From contig CAZXVW010000084.1 in NCBI GenBank assembly GCA_964644025.1, positions 1-17,193 on the forward strand: a DNA stretch of 17,193 nucleotides. Reading direction: 5' to 3'. Position numbers and translations under genes: made by a program. This DNA is from CAZXVW01 sp964644025 (lineage in GTDB: Bacteria > Acidobacteriota > Terriglobia > Bryobacterales > Bryobacteraceae). The stretch's first letter is position 1, and every line of letters starts with the position of its first letter. The notes under the pieces were generated by a model. The model ran no database searches. It saw nothing but the letters and a program-made list of their open reading frames with translations, and had not been told where the DNA came from. Positions 1-8,218 of the stretch are shown piece by piece.

Positions 1-1
1 C

Positions 2-553
2 GTCAACGAACACATTCGCGTGCGCGAGGTCCGGGCGGTATTTCCGGACGGCACGGTGGAGGTCATGCCCACCCATGCCGCTATCCGGAAAGCCAAGGAC
101 ATGGGCCTCGACCTGATTCTCGTCTCTCCGACCGCCAGTCCTCCGGTGGCCAAGGCCATGGATTACGGCCAGTGGCAGTACGAGCAGAAGAAGCGGCTGA
201 ACGAGGCGCGAAAGAAACAGCACATCATCCAGGTCAAGGAAGTCAAGTTCCGCCCGAATACGGACGACCACGACTATGAGTTCAAGAAACGGCACGCCAT
301 CCGGTTTCTCGGGGATGGCAACCGGGTCAAGGCCGTGGTGCAGTTCCGCGGGCGCGAGATCGCCCATGCCGATCTCGGCCGGAAGCTACTGATGCGCTTC
401 GCCGAGGACCTGGCCGAGCACGGCGCCGTCGAGGGCCACCCGCGGCTGGAGGGGCGCAACGTGCACATTATCATCACGCCGGTGAAGACCAAGAAGAAGA
501 AAGACAAGCCCTCGCGAGAAAAGACAAACCCACCGGATCCGACGCGCGCCTGA
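2..553 (+). CDS. infC: Translation initiation factor IF-3, 5' end cut by the window edge
   Basis: IF-3 binds the 30S ribosomal subunit, checks the start codon and initiator tRNA, and keeps 50S from joining early. The reading frame is open from base 2 and begins inside the conserved N-terminal block (VNEHIRVREVR), so only a short N-terminal piece lies outside the window. The GTG at position 20 is an internal valine, not the start. The IF-3 signature MDYGQWQYEQKKR occurs near residue 55 of the visible part, followed by the lysine/arginine-rich linker helix. The C-terminal domain follows (KEVKFRPNTDDHDYEFK, then RGREIAHADLG and NVHIIITP). The tail is a basic, lysine-rich extension. The usual downstream partners rpmI and rplT are absent; the next gene is convergent, ending 67 bp away. 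Any infC-type start-codon autoregulation would lie outside the window. The identification is secure. Confidence 0.97.
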   Translation, partial: VNEHIRVREVRAVFPDGTVEVMPTHAAIRKAKDMGLDLILVSPTASPPVAKAMDYGQWQYEQKKRLNEARKKQHIIQVKEVKFRPNTDDHDYEFKKRHAIRFLGDGNRVKAVVQFRGREIAHADLGRKLLMRFAEDLAEHGAVEGHPRLEGRNVHIIITPVKTKKKKDKPSREKTNPPDPTRA

Positions 554-620
554 AGGCGTCAACCGGTTCCACCGCAGTTTTCGGCAATTGAAGCCGGGCA
601 CCAGAGGAGCGAGAGCGCGG

Positions 621-1148
621 TCAATAGAAAAGGTATTTGCGCCACTGGTAATCACTGCGGCCGAGCAGTCGCATCAGGTGACGGCTCGTGTGGAGGGTGA
701 ACGGCCGCGGCGGGCGGCGCAGCCTCATGCCTGCTTCCTCCGGCGTCCGGTTGCCTTTCTTGTTGTTGCAAGGGATACAGCAGGCTACCAGGTTTTCCCA
801 GCAGGATGTGCCGCCGCGGGACCTGGGAACGACATGATCCATGGTGAGATCGCCTGCCCCGAGGGTCCTCCCGCAATACTGACAAGTGTAATGGTCGCGG
901 ACCAGAATGTTCTTGCGGGACAAGGAGCGCGTCTGGCGCGGAATCCGCCGGTACTCCAGCAGCCGGATCACGGAGGGCAGCGGCACGGACAGGCGGGAAG
1001 AAGACACTTGAAACGGGGTCCGCTCCTCGGTGGCGGCCACTCCCTTAAGCACCAGGACAATGGCCCGGCGGGCCGCGCAGACATTGATGGGTTCGTAGCT
1101 TGCGTTCAGCACGAGCACCGGTTTCTGCAATCCATTCAGGCCCGACAT
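621..1148 (-). CDS. Small HNH endonuclease family protein, translationally coupled to comF
   Basis: This 175-residue protein has a zinc-ribbon HNH nuclease domain. The visible motifs are C89-x2-C92 (CQYCG), D104-H105 in LTMDHVVPRSRGG, N119 in WENLV, and C124-x2-C127 followed by NNKKGNRTP. The N-terminal half (VLVLNASYEPINVCAARRAIVL) matches a widespread family of free-standing bacterial HNH proteins whose role is unsettled. The ATG at 1148 is preferred over an in-frame upstream start at 1283. It overlaps the comF stop as TGATG, it has GGGAG seven bases upstream, and the protein family begins here; the extra 45 residues from 1283 are comF read in another frame. Coupling to comF suggests co-expression, perhaps in handling incoming DNA, but that role is inference. 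Nuclease chemistry is predicted from the HNH residues only. Confidence 0.9.
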   Translation of the reverse strand: MSGLNGLQKPVLVLNASYEPINVCAARRAIVLVLKGVAATEERTPFQVSSSRLSVPLPSVIRLLEYRRIPRQTRSLSRKNILVRDHYTCQYCGRTLGAGDLTMDHVVPRSRGGTSCWENLVACCIPCNNKKGNRTPEEAGMRLRRPPRPFTLHTSRHLMRLLGRSDYQWRKYLFY

Positions 1149-1972
1149 CACGCTGCTCCCACCGCCTCTGGTTTCATCCCGGCCGGCGGCGCCGGCATTT
1201 CGACGGCAAGCCGCCGGTCCGTCCGCGCCAGCGTCAGAACCGTGACCCGGGCGGCCCCGGCCCGTTTGAGCGCCGCCGCGCAAGCGCTGGCCGTGGCGCC
1301 GGTGGTGAAAACGTCATCCACCAGCAGAATCCGGCGTCCGGCAATCCCGGTCCGTCGTCTCACGGCGAATACTCCGGCGACGTTGCTTCTCCGCTGGGCG
1401 TTGCTGAGCCCAGCCTGGGGAGCCGTGGCCCGGCGGCGGCGCACCAGGTTCCGGACAGGAATGCCGGTCCGCCGGCCAATCATCCGGGCCAACAGTTCGG
1501 CCTGATTGAAGCCCCGCTGCCAACGGCGCATCCAGTGCATCGGCATGGGGCTGATTACGTCAAACCGCTCGTCGCGGGGCAGCGCCGAGACCAGCATCAT
1601 CCCAAGCGGCGCGGCCAGCGTGCGGATCCGCTGGTACTTGAACAGGTGAATCAATTCCCGCAGCGTCCCTTCGTAAGCGCCGAACGAATACGCTGCGTCG
1701 AAACCATTCGCCCCGCGTCGGCAAAGTCCACACAGCCCCTGTTCATCCAGGGGATGGGCGTTCATGAACGGTGTCCGGCAACGAGCGCAAAAATACTCGG
1801 CCATCATTGGGACGGGTTCCGCCAAGCAGCGCCGGCAAACCGGCACCCGGGTAGCCTCCCGCAGCGGTTCGCCGCAAACCCGGCATTCCTCCGGGAAAAC
1901 CAGGGCCAGAACTTTCCCCGAGATTTTCTGGAGAACCGGTGCCTCCAGAAACCGACGAGCCCGTCTTCGCAA
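1148..1972 (-). CDS. comF: ComF family phosphoribosyltransferase-like protein
   Basis: This 274-residue ComF-family protein links in naturally competent bacteria to uptake of transforming DNA. The N-terminal part has four CxxC pairs (C30/C33, C46/C49, C62/C65, C81/C84), consistent with zinc binding. The C-terminal part is a type I phosphoribosyltransferase fold with the family motif RGFNQAELLA at 153-162 and the PRPP loop ILLVDDVFTTGAT at 215-227. The start is TTG at 1972, the first start codon after an in-frame TGA. A strong GGAGGTGA lies 15 bases upstream, which is further than normal, so the start is the weak point of this annotation. The gene is first in a two-gene unit with the HNH gene (overlap TGATG). 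The enzymatic substrate of ComF proteins is not settled. A C-terminal tail rich in Ala, Pro and Val follows the PRT domain. Confidence 0.93.
   Translation of the reverse strand: MRRRARRFLEAPVLQKISGKVLALVFPEECRVCGEPLREATRVPVCRRCLAEPVPMMAEYFCARCRTPFMNAHPLDEQGLCGLCRRGANGFDAAYSFGAYEGTLRELIHLFKYQRIRTLAAPLGMMLVSALPRDERFDVISPMPMHWMRRWQRGFNQAELLARMIGRRTGIPVRNLVRRRRATAPQAGLSNAQRRSNVAGVFAVRRRTGIAGRRILLVDDVFTTGATASACAAALKRAGAARVTVLTLARTDRRLAVEMPAPPAGMKPEAVGAA
1156..1160 (-). promoter_or_regulatory. Ribosome binding site fixing the HNH gene start
   Basis: GGGAG on the minus strand lies seven bases before the ATG at 1148 and inside the end of comF. It supports the short HNH product starting at 1148, and re-initiation or coupled translation from comF. 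Confidence 0.6.
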
Positions 1973-2006
1973 CCTACTGGAGAAGACTCACCTCCGTACT
2001 ATGCTC

Positions 2007-2019
2007 ATTGTATATCATA
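2007..2019 (-). promoter_or_regulatory. Probable promoter -10 region for comF-HNH
   Basis: Reading the minus strand there are two overlapping -10-like hexamers, TATGAT (2019-2014) and TACAAT (2012-2007), in an AT-rich pocket of an otherwise GC-rich region. A start near 2000 would give a leader of about 30 bases containing GGAGGTGA. No good -35 box is visible. Confidence 0.45.
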
Positions 2020-2157
2020 CCGGAGGCGCGGCTGGAATGGCGGCGCCCCCCGGAGGCTACAACCGCGCCGGGATTGCCGGTCCCGCGTGGTCTTCCGCCG
2101 GCCCCGCTGTTGTCAGCCGGGATCGGGGCAGCCGCCCCGGCACGTGGCGCAAAAGGG

Positions 2158-2163
2158 TAAAAT
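2158..2163 (+). promoter_or_regulatory. Probable -10 box of the SDR gene, near-leaderless
   Basis: TAAAAT ends nine bases before the ATG at 2173, with no Shine-Dalgarno-like sequence between. Transcription would begin within a few bases of the start codon. No clear -35 hexamer is seen. The same layout recurs at 4651 and 10646 in this window. Confidence 0.4.
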
Positions 2164-2172
2164 TCTAAGACC

Positions 2173-2922
2173 ATGACTGCACCATTCCGACTCGATGGCA
2201 AGAAGGCCCTGGTGACCGGTGGCGCCAGCGGCATCGGCGAGGCCACATCGAAAGTGCTCACGGCCGCCGGAGCATCGGTTGTGATCCTGGACGTTGACCG
2301 CCGGCGCGCCGAGACTCTGGCGGGCACTCTTCCGGGTTCGTCGGTAGCGGTTTGCGATGTCACCGATGAGCAGCAGGTCAAAGAGCTATTCGCCGGTATG
2401 GCTTCGCTGGACATCCTGGTGAACAACGCCGGCGTGGGCATGGTCGGCTCGATCGAAGAGACCCCCCTGGAGGAGTTCCGGCGCCTGATGGCGGTGAACG
2501 TGGAAGGCCCTTTCCTGATCACCAAGTACGCGCTGCCGCTGCTGGTGGCTTCCCACGGCTCCATCGTCAACATCGGATCGGTAGCCGGGCTGGTGGGCGT
2601 CAAGCGACGCTTCGCCTACTGCGCCTCCAAGGGAGCCGTAGTCATGATGACGCGGCAGTTGGCCGTGGACTACCCCACCCAGATCCGGGTCAACTGCATT
2701 TGCCCGGGCACGGTCCAGACGCCCTTCGTGGAAGCGTACCTGGAAAAGTACCACAAACATGAGAAAGAAAAGATCCGGGCCGAACTGAATAAGAGGCAGC
2801 CGATCGGCCGGCTGGGTAAGCCGGAAGAGATTGCCTACATGGTCCTGTACCTATGCTCGGAGGAAGCGGAGTTCGTCAACGGGTCCGCGCAGACAATTGA
2901 CGGCGGCTGGACTGCAGCTTGA
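2173..2922 (+). CDS. Short-chain dehydrogenase/reductase (SDR) family oxidoreductase
   Basis: This 249-residue classical SDR is a cytoplasmic NAD(P)-dependent oxidoreductase. The dinucleotide-binding motif TGGASGIG is at 15-22. An aspartate at residue 40 after the second strand (VILDVD) favours NAD over NADP by the usual rule. The structural NNAG is at 84-87. The catalytic tetrad is N109, S136, Y149 and K153 (YCASK). The PGTVQTPF block and the C-terminal SAQTIDGGW are typical. The tail resembles sugar-acid dehydrogenases of the 2-keto-3-deoxy-fuconate/UcpA kind, but the substrate cannot be assigned from sequence alone. The start is ATG at 2173, just after a -10-like TAAAAT and without a ribosome binding site. 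It is divergent from comF and followed after 78 bp by an unrelated secreted transpeptidase, so the context gives no pathway. Confidence 0.93.
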   Translation: MTAPFRLDGKKALVTGGASGIGEATSKVLTAAGASVVILDVDRRRAETLAGTLPGSSVAVCDVTDEQQVKELFAGMASLDILVNNAGVGMVGSIEETPLEEFRRLMAVNVEGPFLITKYALPLLVASHGSIVNIGSVAGLVGVKRRFAYCASKGAVVMMTRQLAVDYPTQIRVNCICPGTVQTPFVEAYLEKYHKHEKEKIRAELNKRQPIGRLGKPEEIAYMVLYLCSEEAEFVNGSAQTIDGGWTAA

Positions 2923-2927
2923 CGGCT

Positions 2928-2966
2928 TGCCGGCCGATTCCACAGAATAGCTAGTTTGGGCCGGCA
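2928..2966. repeat. Inverted repeat between the SDR and transpeptidase genes
   Basis: TGCCGGCC at 2928-2935 is exactly complementary to GGCCGGCA at 2959-2966, giving an 8-bp GC-rich stem around a 23-base loop just after the SDR stop. No T-run follows, so it is not a standard intrinsic terminator. It may be a factor-dependent terminator element, a transcript-end hairpin, or chance in GC-rich DNA. Confidence 0.4.
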
Positions 2967-3000
2967 GTAAGTTGTCACGGCTGCTCTTCTGGTTCTGGAC

Positions 3001-4137
3001 ATGCGATATCTTCTGATCCTGTTCGTTGCGCTCAGCTTCGGCCTTGCTCCAGTTCGTTGTCCGGCGGCCCCGGCACCTGCCGGCGCCGCGGCATTGGGCG
3101 CCGCCTCCGGCGCGGCGAAGGGATCGGCCGCCACCCGGCGCCACCGTTACAGCCCATGGCGTACACCCACCTATGCCGATTCCACCGCGGGCGACGTCAG
3201 CGATGGCGAGGATCCGGTAGTTCGGCAGGCAGCCGTCGAGGCGCTGGGCAAATACAACGGCAGCATCGTCGTGGTAGACACGAACACGGGACGGGTGCTG
3301 AGCATCGTCAATCAGAAGCTCGCTTTTCAAACCGGCTTCATCCCGTGTTCGACCATCAAGATCGTGGTGGCTCTGGCGGCGCTCAGCGAAGGCGTGATTG
3401 ACCGCACCACGAAGCTTCGCATCTACGGCAGCAAGCGCGTTGACATGACCGAAGCGTTGGCCTATTCGAATAATCACTATTTCGACCACCTGGGCAAGAA
3501 GCTGGGTTTCGAGAGGGTGCGTTACTATGCCCGGCTGTTCGGGTTGGGTGAAAAGGCGGGCCTGAACATCGAGCGGGAGCAGCCGGGGGTGCTCCCCGTC
3601 CAGCCACCGAGAAACGGCGGGGTGGGCCGCATGTGCAGTTTCGGAGAGGGCATCAGGGTGACGCCGTTGGAACTGGCCAGCCTGCTCACGGCGGTGGCCA
3701 ACGGGGGAACGATGTACTACCTGCAATACCCGAGGAACCGGGAGGAGGTGGAGAATTTCATCCCCCGAGTGAAGCGGCGGCTCGACATTCAGCAGTGGAT
3801 CCCGGAGATCAAGCCCGGGATGATGGGCGCAGTGGCCTTCGGTACCGCGCGGCGCGTCGGCTTTAACCCGGACGAACCGATCCTGGGGAAGACCGGCACC
3901 TGCACCGATACCGGGGCCCGGGCGCATCTCGGTTGGTTCGGCAGCTTCAACGATTCGGGGAGTACGCGCCTCGCGGTAGTGGTGATGCTGACCGGCGGCT
4001 CGGCAGCCAGCGGCCCGGTGGCCTCGGGCATCGGCGGCAAGGTGTACCGGAAGCTGGCCGAGGCCGGCTATTTTGAACGGGAACTGCGGTATTCACCGGT
4101 GGCCCTGGTGTCGACGGGTTCCTGCTGCGGGCAGTGA
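3001..4137 (+). CDS. Secreted stand-alone penicillin-binding transpeptidase domain protein
   Basis: This 378-residue exported protein is predicted to act on peptidoglycan outside the cytoplasmic membrane. Residues 1 to about 24 form a signal peptide or anchor (MRYLLILFVALSFGLAP). A low-complexity Ala/Gly/Pro stretch to about 45 follows, then a transpeptidase domain from about 85 to 360. The penicillin-binding triad is complete: S117-TI-K120 (nucleophile, in PCSTIK), S156-N-N158, and K297-T-G299 (GKTGTC). The supporting block FGEGIRVTPLELA, near 214-226, is typical of high-molecular-weight PBPs. There is no dimerisation or glycosyltransferase domain, so it is shorter than class A or B PBPs. 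The CST motif and solo domain recall class D beta-lactamases, but SNN and the TPLELA block favour a PBP. No good ribosome binding site precedes the ATG. The C-terminus ends with a Cys pair (GSCCGQ). Confidence 0.88.
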   Translation: MRYLLILFVALSFGLAPVRCPAAPAPAGAAALGAASGAAKGSAATRRHRYSPWRTPTYADSTAGDVSDGEDPVVRQAAVEALGKYNGSIVVVDTNTGRVLSIVNQKLAFQTGFIPCSTIKIVVALAALSEGVIDRTTKLRIYGSKRVDMTEALAYSNNHYFDHLGKKLGFERVRYYARLFGLGEKAGLNIEREQPGVLPVQPPRNGGVGRMCSFGEGIRVTPLELASLLTAVANGGTMYYLQYPRNREEVENFIPRVKRRLDIQQWIPEIKPGMMGAVAFGTARRVGFNPDEPILGKTGTCTDTGARAHLGWFGSFNDSGSTRLAVVVMLTGGSAASGPVASGIGGKVYRKLAEAGYFERELRYSPVALVSTGSCCGQ

Positions 4138-4317
4138 AAACCAATGACCGACCGCCGTGGTTTGCGCGTCCCGTAAGCGCGCCGCGGGTGGCTGGTCGCT
4201 GGCGCTTGGCCGCTAGCCCGAAATTCCTGGCCGAATTCGTGAGGCAGTTCTCTATCTTCAAGGATTCAGGTTATTTATCAACTTCAGTTTGTAGCCACGA
4301 AGAAGAAACATTTTCTC

Positions 4318-4347
4318 TTGGCAGTGTTTGACGCCTTCGCTTATAAT
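4318..4347 (+). promoter_or_regulatory. Strong sigma-70-like promoter in the gene-poor interval
   Basis: TTGGCA (4318-4323), an 18-base spacer, and a perfect TATAAT (4342-4347) sit in an AT-rich pocket. This is the best promoter match I found. Initiation near 4354 would precede a mini-frame at 4380 and leave about 310 untranslated bases before the next real gene at 4667, so what it serves is unclear: a lost gene, a small RNA, or a long leader. Confidence 0.6.
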
Positions 4348-4379
4348 CGGATATTCCATCCAGAGCTGGCCGGGTTCAT

Positions 4380-4436
4380 GTGGCCGTCACAACACGGAAG
4401 TACAAGGACAAGGTCTACCGCAGCCAGCAGACCTGA
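4380..4436 (+). pseudogene. 18-codon frame resembling a transposase N-terminus, possible IS scrap
   Basis: From GTG at 4380 the frame reads VAVTTRKYKDKVYRSQQT and then stops at TGA. The TTRKYKDKVYRS part is reminiscent of the opening of IS1634-family-type transposases, which continue with a longer conserved block that is missing here. No terminal inverted repeats or target duplications were found. It lies 33 bases after a strong TATAAT box. It could be a truncated transposase start, a short leader peptide, or coincidence; the match is short and from memory. Confidence 0.25.
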
Positions 4437-4626
4437 AATGCGCCGGGCGGGGCTCAGCGTGCTCCGGCAGTTGGCCGGAACAGCTCATGAGTCTCCGGGC
4501 ATGGTCTCACAGGAACGCCGGACGATCAACCGCGATTCGTTTTCCCCTGGCGCCGGCGGCATTACGGCGCCCGTTCCACCGGCAGGATTCTCCGCCGCAG
4601 GCCAGCAACGTCATATCTGAGCGTCG

Positions 4627-4656
4627 TTGTTCCCGGTGGAGTCTCTCTCCTACAAT
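4627..4656 (+). promoter_or_regulatory. Probable promoter of the SUMF1-fusion gene, near-leaderless
   Basis: TTGTTC (4627-4632), an 18-base spacer and TACAAT (4651-4656) end ten bases before the ATG at 4667. No ribosome binding site lies between. Transcription would start about four bases before the ATG. This supports 4667 as the present start codon. Confidence 0.45.
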
Positions 4657-4666
4657 CGTACTCGTC

Positions 4667-6277
4667 ATGTCCAACCGGTGGCCGTTCACGCGCCGGGAGG
4701 GCAAACCGGACGCCGACGTACTGGCCGAGCTGGCAGGTACGATCGAGGCGGACGGGATTTTTCTCGACACGTTGCGCGAAGGGGCGCCGGCGTTCCGCCG
4801 CAAGCTCGATGCGGTCCGGAAGGGCATCGTGCTGGAGAGCGAGGGCGCGCTTCCAGTGGAGAGAATTCATGACCACAATCTGTCCTGGGCACAGTGGTTC
4901 GAGGATAGCCCCGTGCCTGGGATCCTGCGCAATAAGTGGTTCGAGCGCCGTCACATGCAGCACCAGATCCAGCGCCGCAATCCCGACCACACGGCGGAGC
5001 TGCAAACCGCCTGGATCAACGGCAGCGGCATGCTGGTGTGGGAGAACGTCTTTGGAAGCTTTCTGGGCTGGAGTCCGCGGGACCGCTGGATACTTCGGTC
5101 GATGCTGTCCGTCCAACGGCGCTATCACCGGCTGTTTGCCGGCGAGCAGTGGACACCGCTGGTGGGAACGGAAAAGCCGGAGGTTTACGCCAGTCTGTGG
5201 GAAGGGGACGGCCTCCGGCTGTGGACACTGGTAAACCGCTCCGAAGATCGAATCGGAGGTCCGTTGTTGCGCCCGCCCCACCGGGCGCGCGACCGCTATT
5301 GGGACCTGCTCCGCGGTGCGGAAGTGCGAAACCCGATAGAAGGCTCCCTGCCGCCGAGGGGCGTCGGGGCGTATCTCGCCTGTCCCTCCGATCAATTAGG
5401 CGGCGGGTTCGACCAGTTTCTCATGCGGCAGAGGAAAACGTGGAGCGAGGCCAGCAACGATTCGCAACCGGTAGTGCTGGGAACCCGTCTGGTCAAGGTC
5501 CACCGCACCCGCCCTTACGGCACGCCGCCGCCTGGCATGGTGGAGGTTCCCGCTGCTGACGTGGTGCTCAAGATCCAGTTTCGGAATCGTGAGTGCGGGT
5601 TTTACGAATCCCGTCACCCGCTGGTGAGGGGAGATGGCCGTCTGGTGCGCCACCACCAGCCGGTGGTGATCGAGCGTCGCGTGAAACTCCGCCGCTACGC
5701 CATCGATGAAACGCCGGTAACGAACGCGGAGTTCGCCCGGTTTCTCGACCAGACACACTACCGTCCCCGGTATGCGAAGAACTTTTTGAGACACTGGCGC
5801 GACGGCCGGCCGCCGGCGGACAAGCCGGATCACCCGGTCGTTTGGGTGGACCTGGACGACTGCCGGGCATACGCCGAGTGGGCCGGCAAACGTTTGCCGA
5901 CCGAGGAAGAGTGGCAGCGAGCCGCGCAGGGGCCGGGGAACCGCCGCTATCCCTGGGGAGACGAAATCAGGCCGGGAACGTGCAATGGGGGAGAGACGGG
6001 AGGCACCACCCCGGTGCGCGCATTTCCGGCCGGCCGTTCTCCTTACGGATGTTACGACCTCTGCGGCAATACCTGGGAGTGGACCGAGAGCGAACGCAGC
6101 GACGGCCACACCCGCTTCGCGATCCTACGAGGGGGGTCCTATTACAAAGCAAAGGGGTCTATGTGGTACACAGATGGCGGGCCGCAGCCGTGCGGTTTCG
6201 CCATGAAATACTTGCTGATGTGGCCCGGGCTAGACCGGTGCGCGACTATCGGTTTCCGCTGCGTGGCGGACCTGTAG
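4667..6277 (+). CDS. SUMF1/FGE-fold protein fused to a partial glycoside-hydrolase-like region
   Basis: This 536-residue fusion has a C-terminal half, about 335-536, that is a formylglycine-generating-enzyme/SUMF1 (EgtB/PvdO) fold. The motifs are IDETPVTNAEFARFL at 347-360, HPVVWVDLDDCRAYAEWAGKRLPTEEEW spanning 389-416, YPWGDE at 428-433, GCYDLCGNTWEW at 461-472, ILRGGSYY at 486-493, and GFRCV near the end. The paired copper-binding cysteines expected after RGGS in active aerobic FGE are absent (RGGSYYKAKGSMWY), so sulfatase activation is unlikely. The first 250 residues look like the second part of a TIM-barrel glycosidase-like domain (DGIFLDT at 29-35, WENVFGSFLGW at 125-135, LWTLVNR at 185-191). 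The barrel's first strands seem to be missing, so the gene may be N-terminally truncated. No signal peptide is visible. The start is ATG at 4667, after a near-leaderless promoter. Confidence 0.82.
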   Translation: MSNRWPFTRREGKPDADVLAELAGTIEADGIFLDTLREGAPAFRRKLDAVRKGIVLESEGALPVERIHDHNLSWAQWFEDSPVPGILRNKWFERRHMQHQIQRRNPDHTAELQTAWINGSGMLVWENVFGSFLGWSPRDRWILRSMLSVQRRYHRLFAGEQWTPLVGTEKPEVYASLWEGDGLRLWTLVNRSEDRIGGPLLRPPHRARDRYWDLLRGAEVRNPIEGSLPPRGVGAYLACPSDQLGGGFDQFLMRQRKTWSEASNDSQPVVLGTRLVKVHRTRPYGTPPPGMVEVPAADVVLKIQFRNRECGFYESRHPLVRGDGRLVRHHQPVVIERRVKLRRYAIDETPVTNAEFARFLDQTHYRPRYAKNFLRHWRDGRPPADKPDHPVVWVDLDDCRAYAEWAGKRLPTEEEWQRAAQGPGNRRYPWGDEIRPGTCNGGETGGTTPVRAFPAGRSPYGCYDLCGNTWEWTESERSDGHTRFAILRGGSYYKAKGSMWYTDGGPQPCGFAMKYLLMWPGLDRCATIGFRCVADL

Positions 6278-6332
6278 CTCCAGCACCGGGGTCTGGCAAA
6301 CAACCCTTCCCAGACGCTGCCGGACCATCCCG

Positions 6333-6341
6333 TGAGATAAT
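6333..6341 (+). promoter_or_regulatory. Probable extended -10 promoter of lepA
   Basis: TGAGATAAT combines an extended -10 TG with GATAAT, ending 24 bases before the ATG at 6366. The following stretch (TAATTTTTAA) is AT-rich. No convincing -35 box or ribosome binding site is seen. It suggests that lepA is transcribed separately from the upstream gene, which ends 88 bp away. Confidence 0.5.
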
Positions 6342-6365
6342 AATTTTTAACGCACGCCTCACCGC

Positions 6366-8171
<1,806 letters not shown>

Positions 8172-8183
8172 GGCCCGGGGGCC
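8172..8183. terminator. Weak candidate hairpin between convergent lepA and PHP-like genes
   Basis: GGCCCGGGGGCC immediately follows the lepA stop and can form a GC stem of four pairs with a four-base loop. No T-run follows in either direction. It sits in the 47-bp gap between convergent genes, where a bidirectional terminator would be expected, but the sequence evidence is thin. Confidence 0.2.
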
Positions 8184-8218
8184 GGTCCTCCCCTTGTCCC
8201 CCGACCGCGTAATGCCGT

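Larger units (their letters stand above)
4138..4666. other. Gene-poor interval of 529 bp with an AT-rich core
   Basis: No frame here gives a recognisable protein. Bases about 4238-4360 are clearly richer in A and T than the rest of the window and contain a good sigma-70-like promoter (4318-4347). An 18-codon reading frame with a transposase-like start follows (4380-4436), then GC-rich sequence with no recognised homology. One frame is open from 4328 into the next gene, but its translation before 4667 is compositionally odd and unlike any family I know. The stretch may be a decayed insertion or the lost front of the following gene. Confidence 0.5.

Noticed and set aside
554..620. Intrinsic terminator between infC and the HNH gene
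   Set aside because: A convergent gap should hold one, but I could find no solid stem followed by a T-run, only a short AACCGGTT palindrome.
1149..1283. Longer HNH protein starting at 1283
   Set aside because: The extra residues are the end of comF read in another frame. The ATG at 1148 has a good ribosome binding site and the TGATG coupling.
588..2176. Two long plus-strand frames (588-1505 and 1100-2176)
   Set aside because: They overlap comF and the HNH gene on the opposite strand and encode low-complexity, Arg/Pro/Gly-rich products with no domain.
2851..3927. A 358-codon minus-strand frame
   Set aside because: It is antisense to the transpeptidase gene, whose SxxK, SxN and KTG motifs are intact in the sense frame.
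4134..4331. A 65-codon frame overlapping the transpeptidase stop
   Set aside because: Its GTG start overlaps the stop codon, but the product resembles nothing, and it ends in the AT-rich promoter region.
4328..4666. Extension of the SUMF1-fusion protein upstream to 4328
   Set aside because: The extra 113 residues are compositionally odd and match nothing. The frame starts inside the promoter-like region, and a promoter lies directly before ATG 4667.
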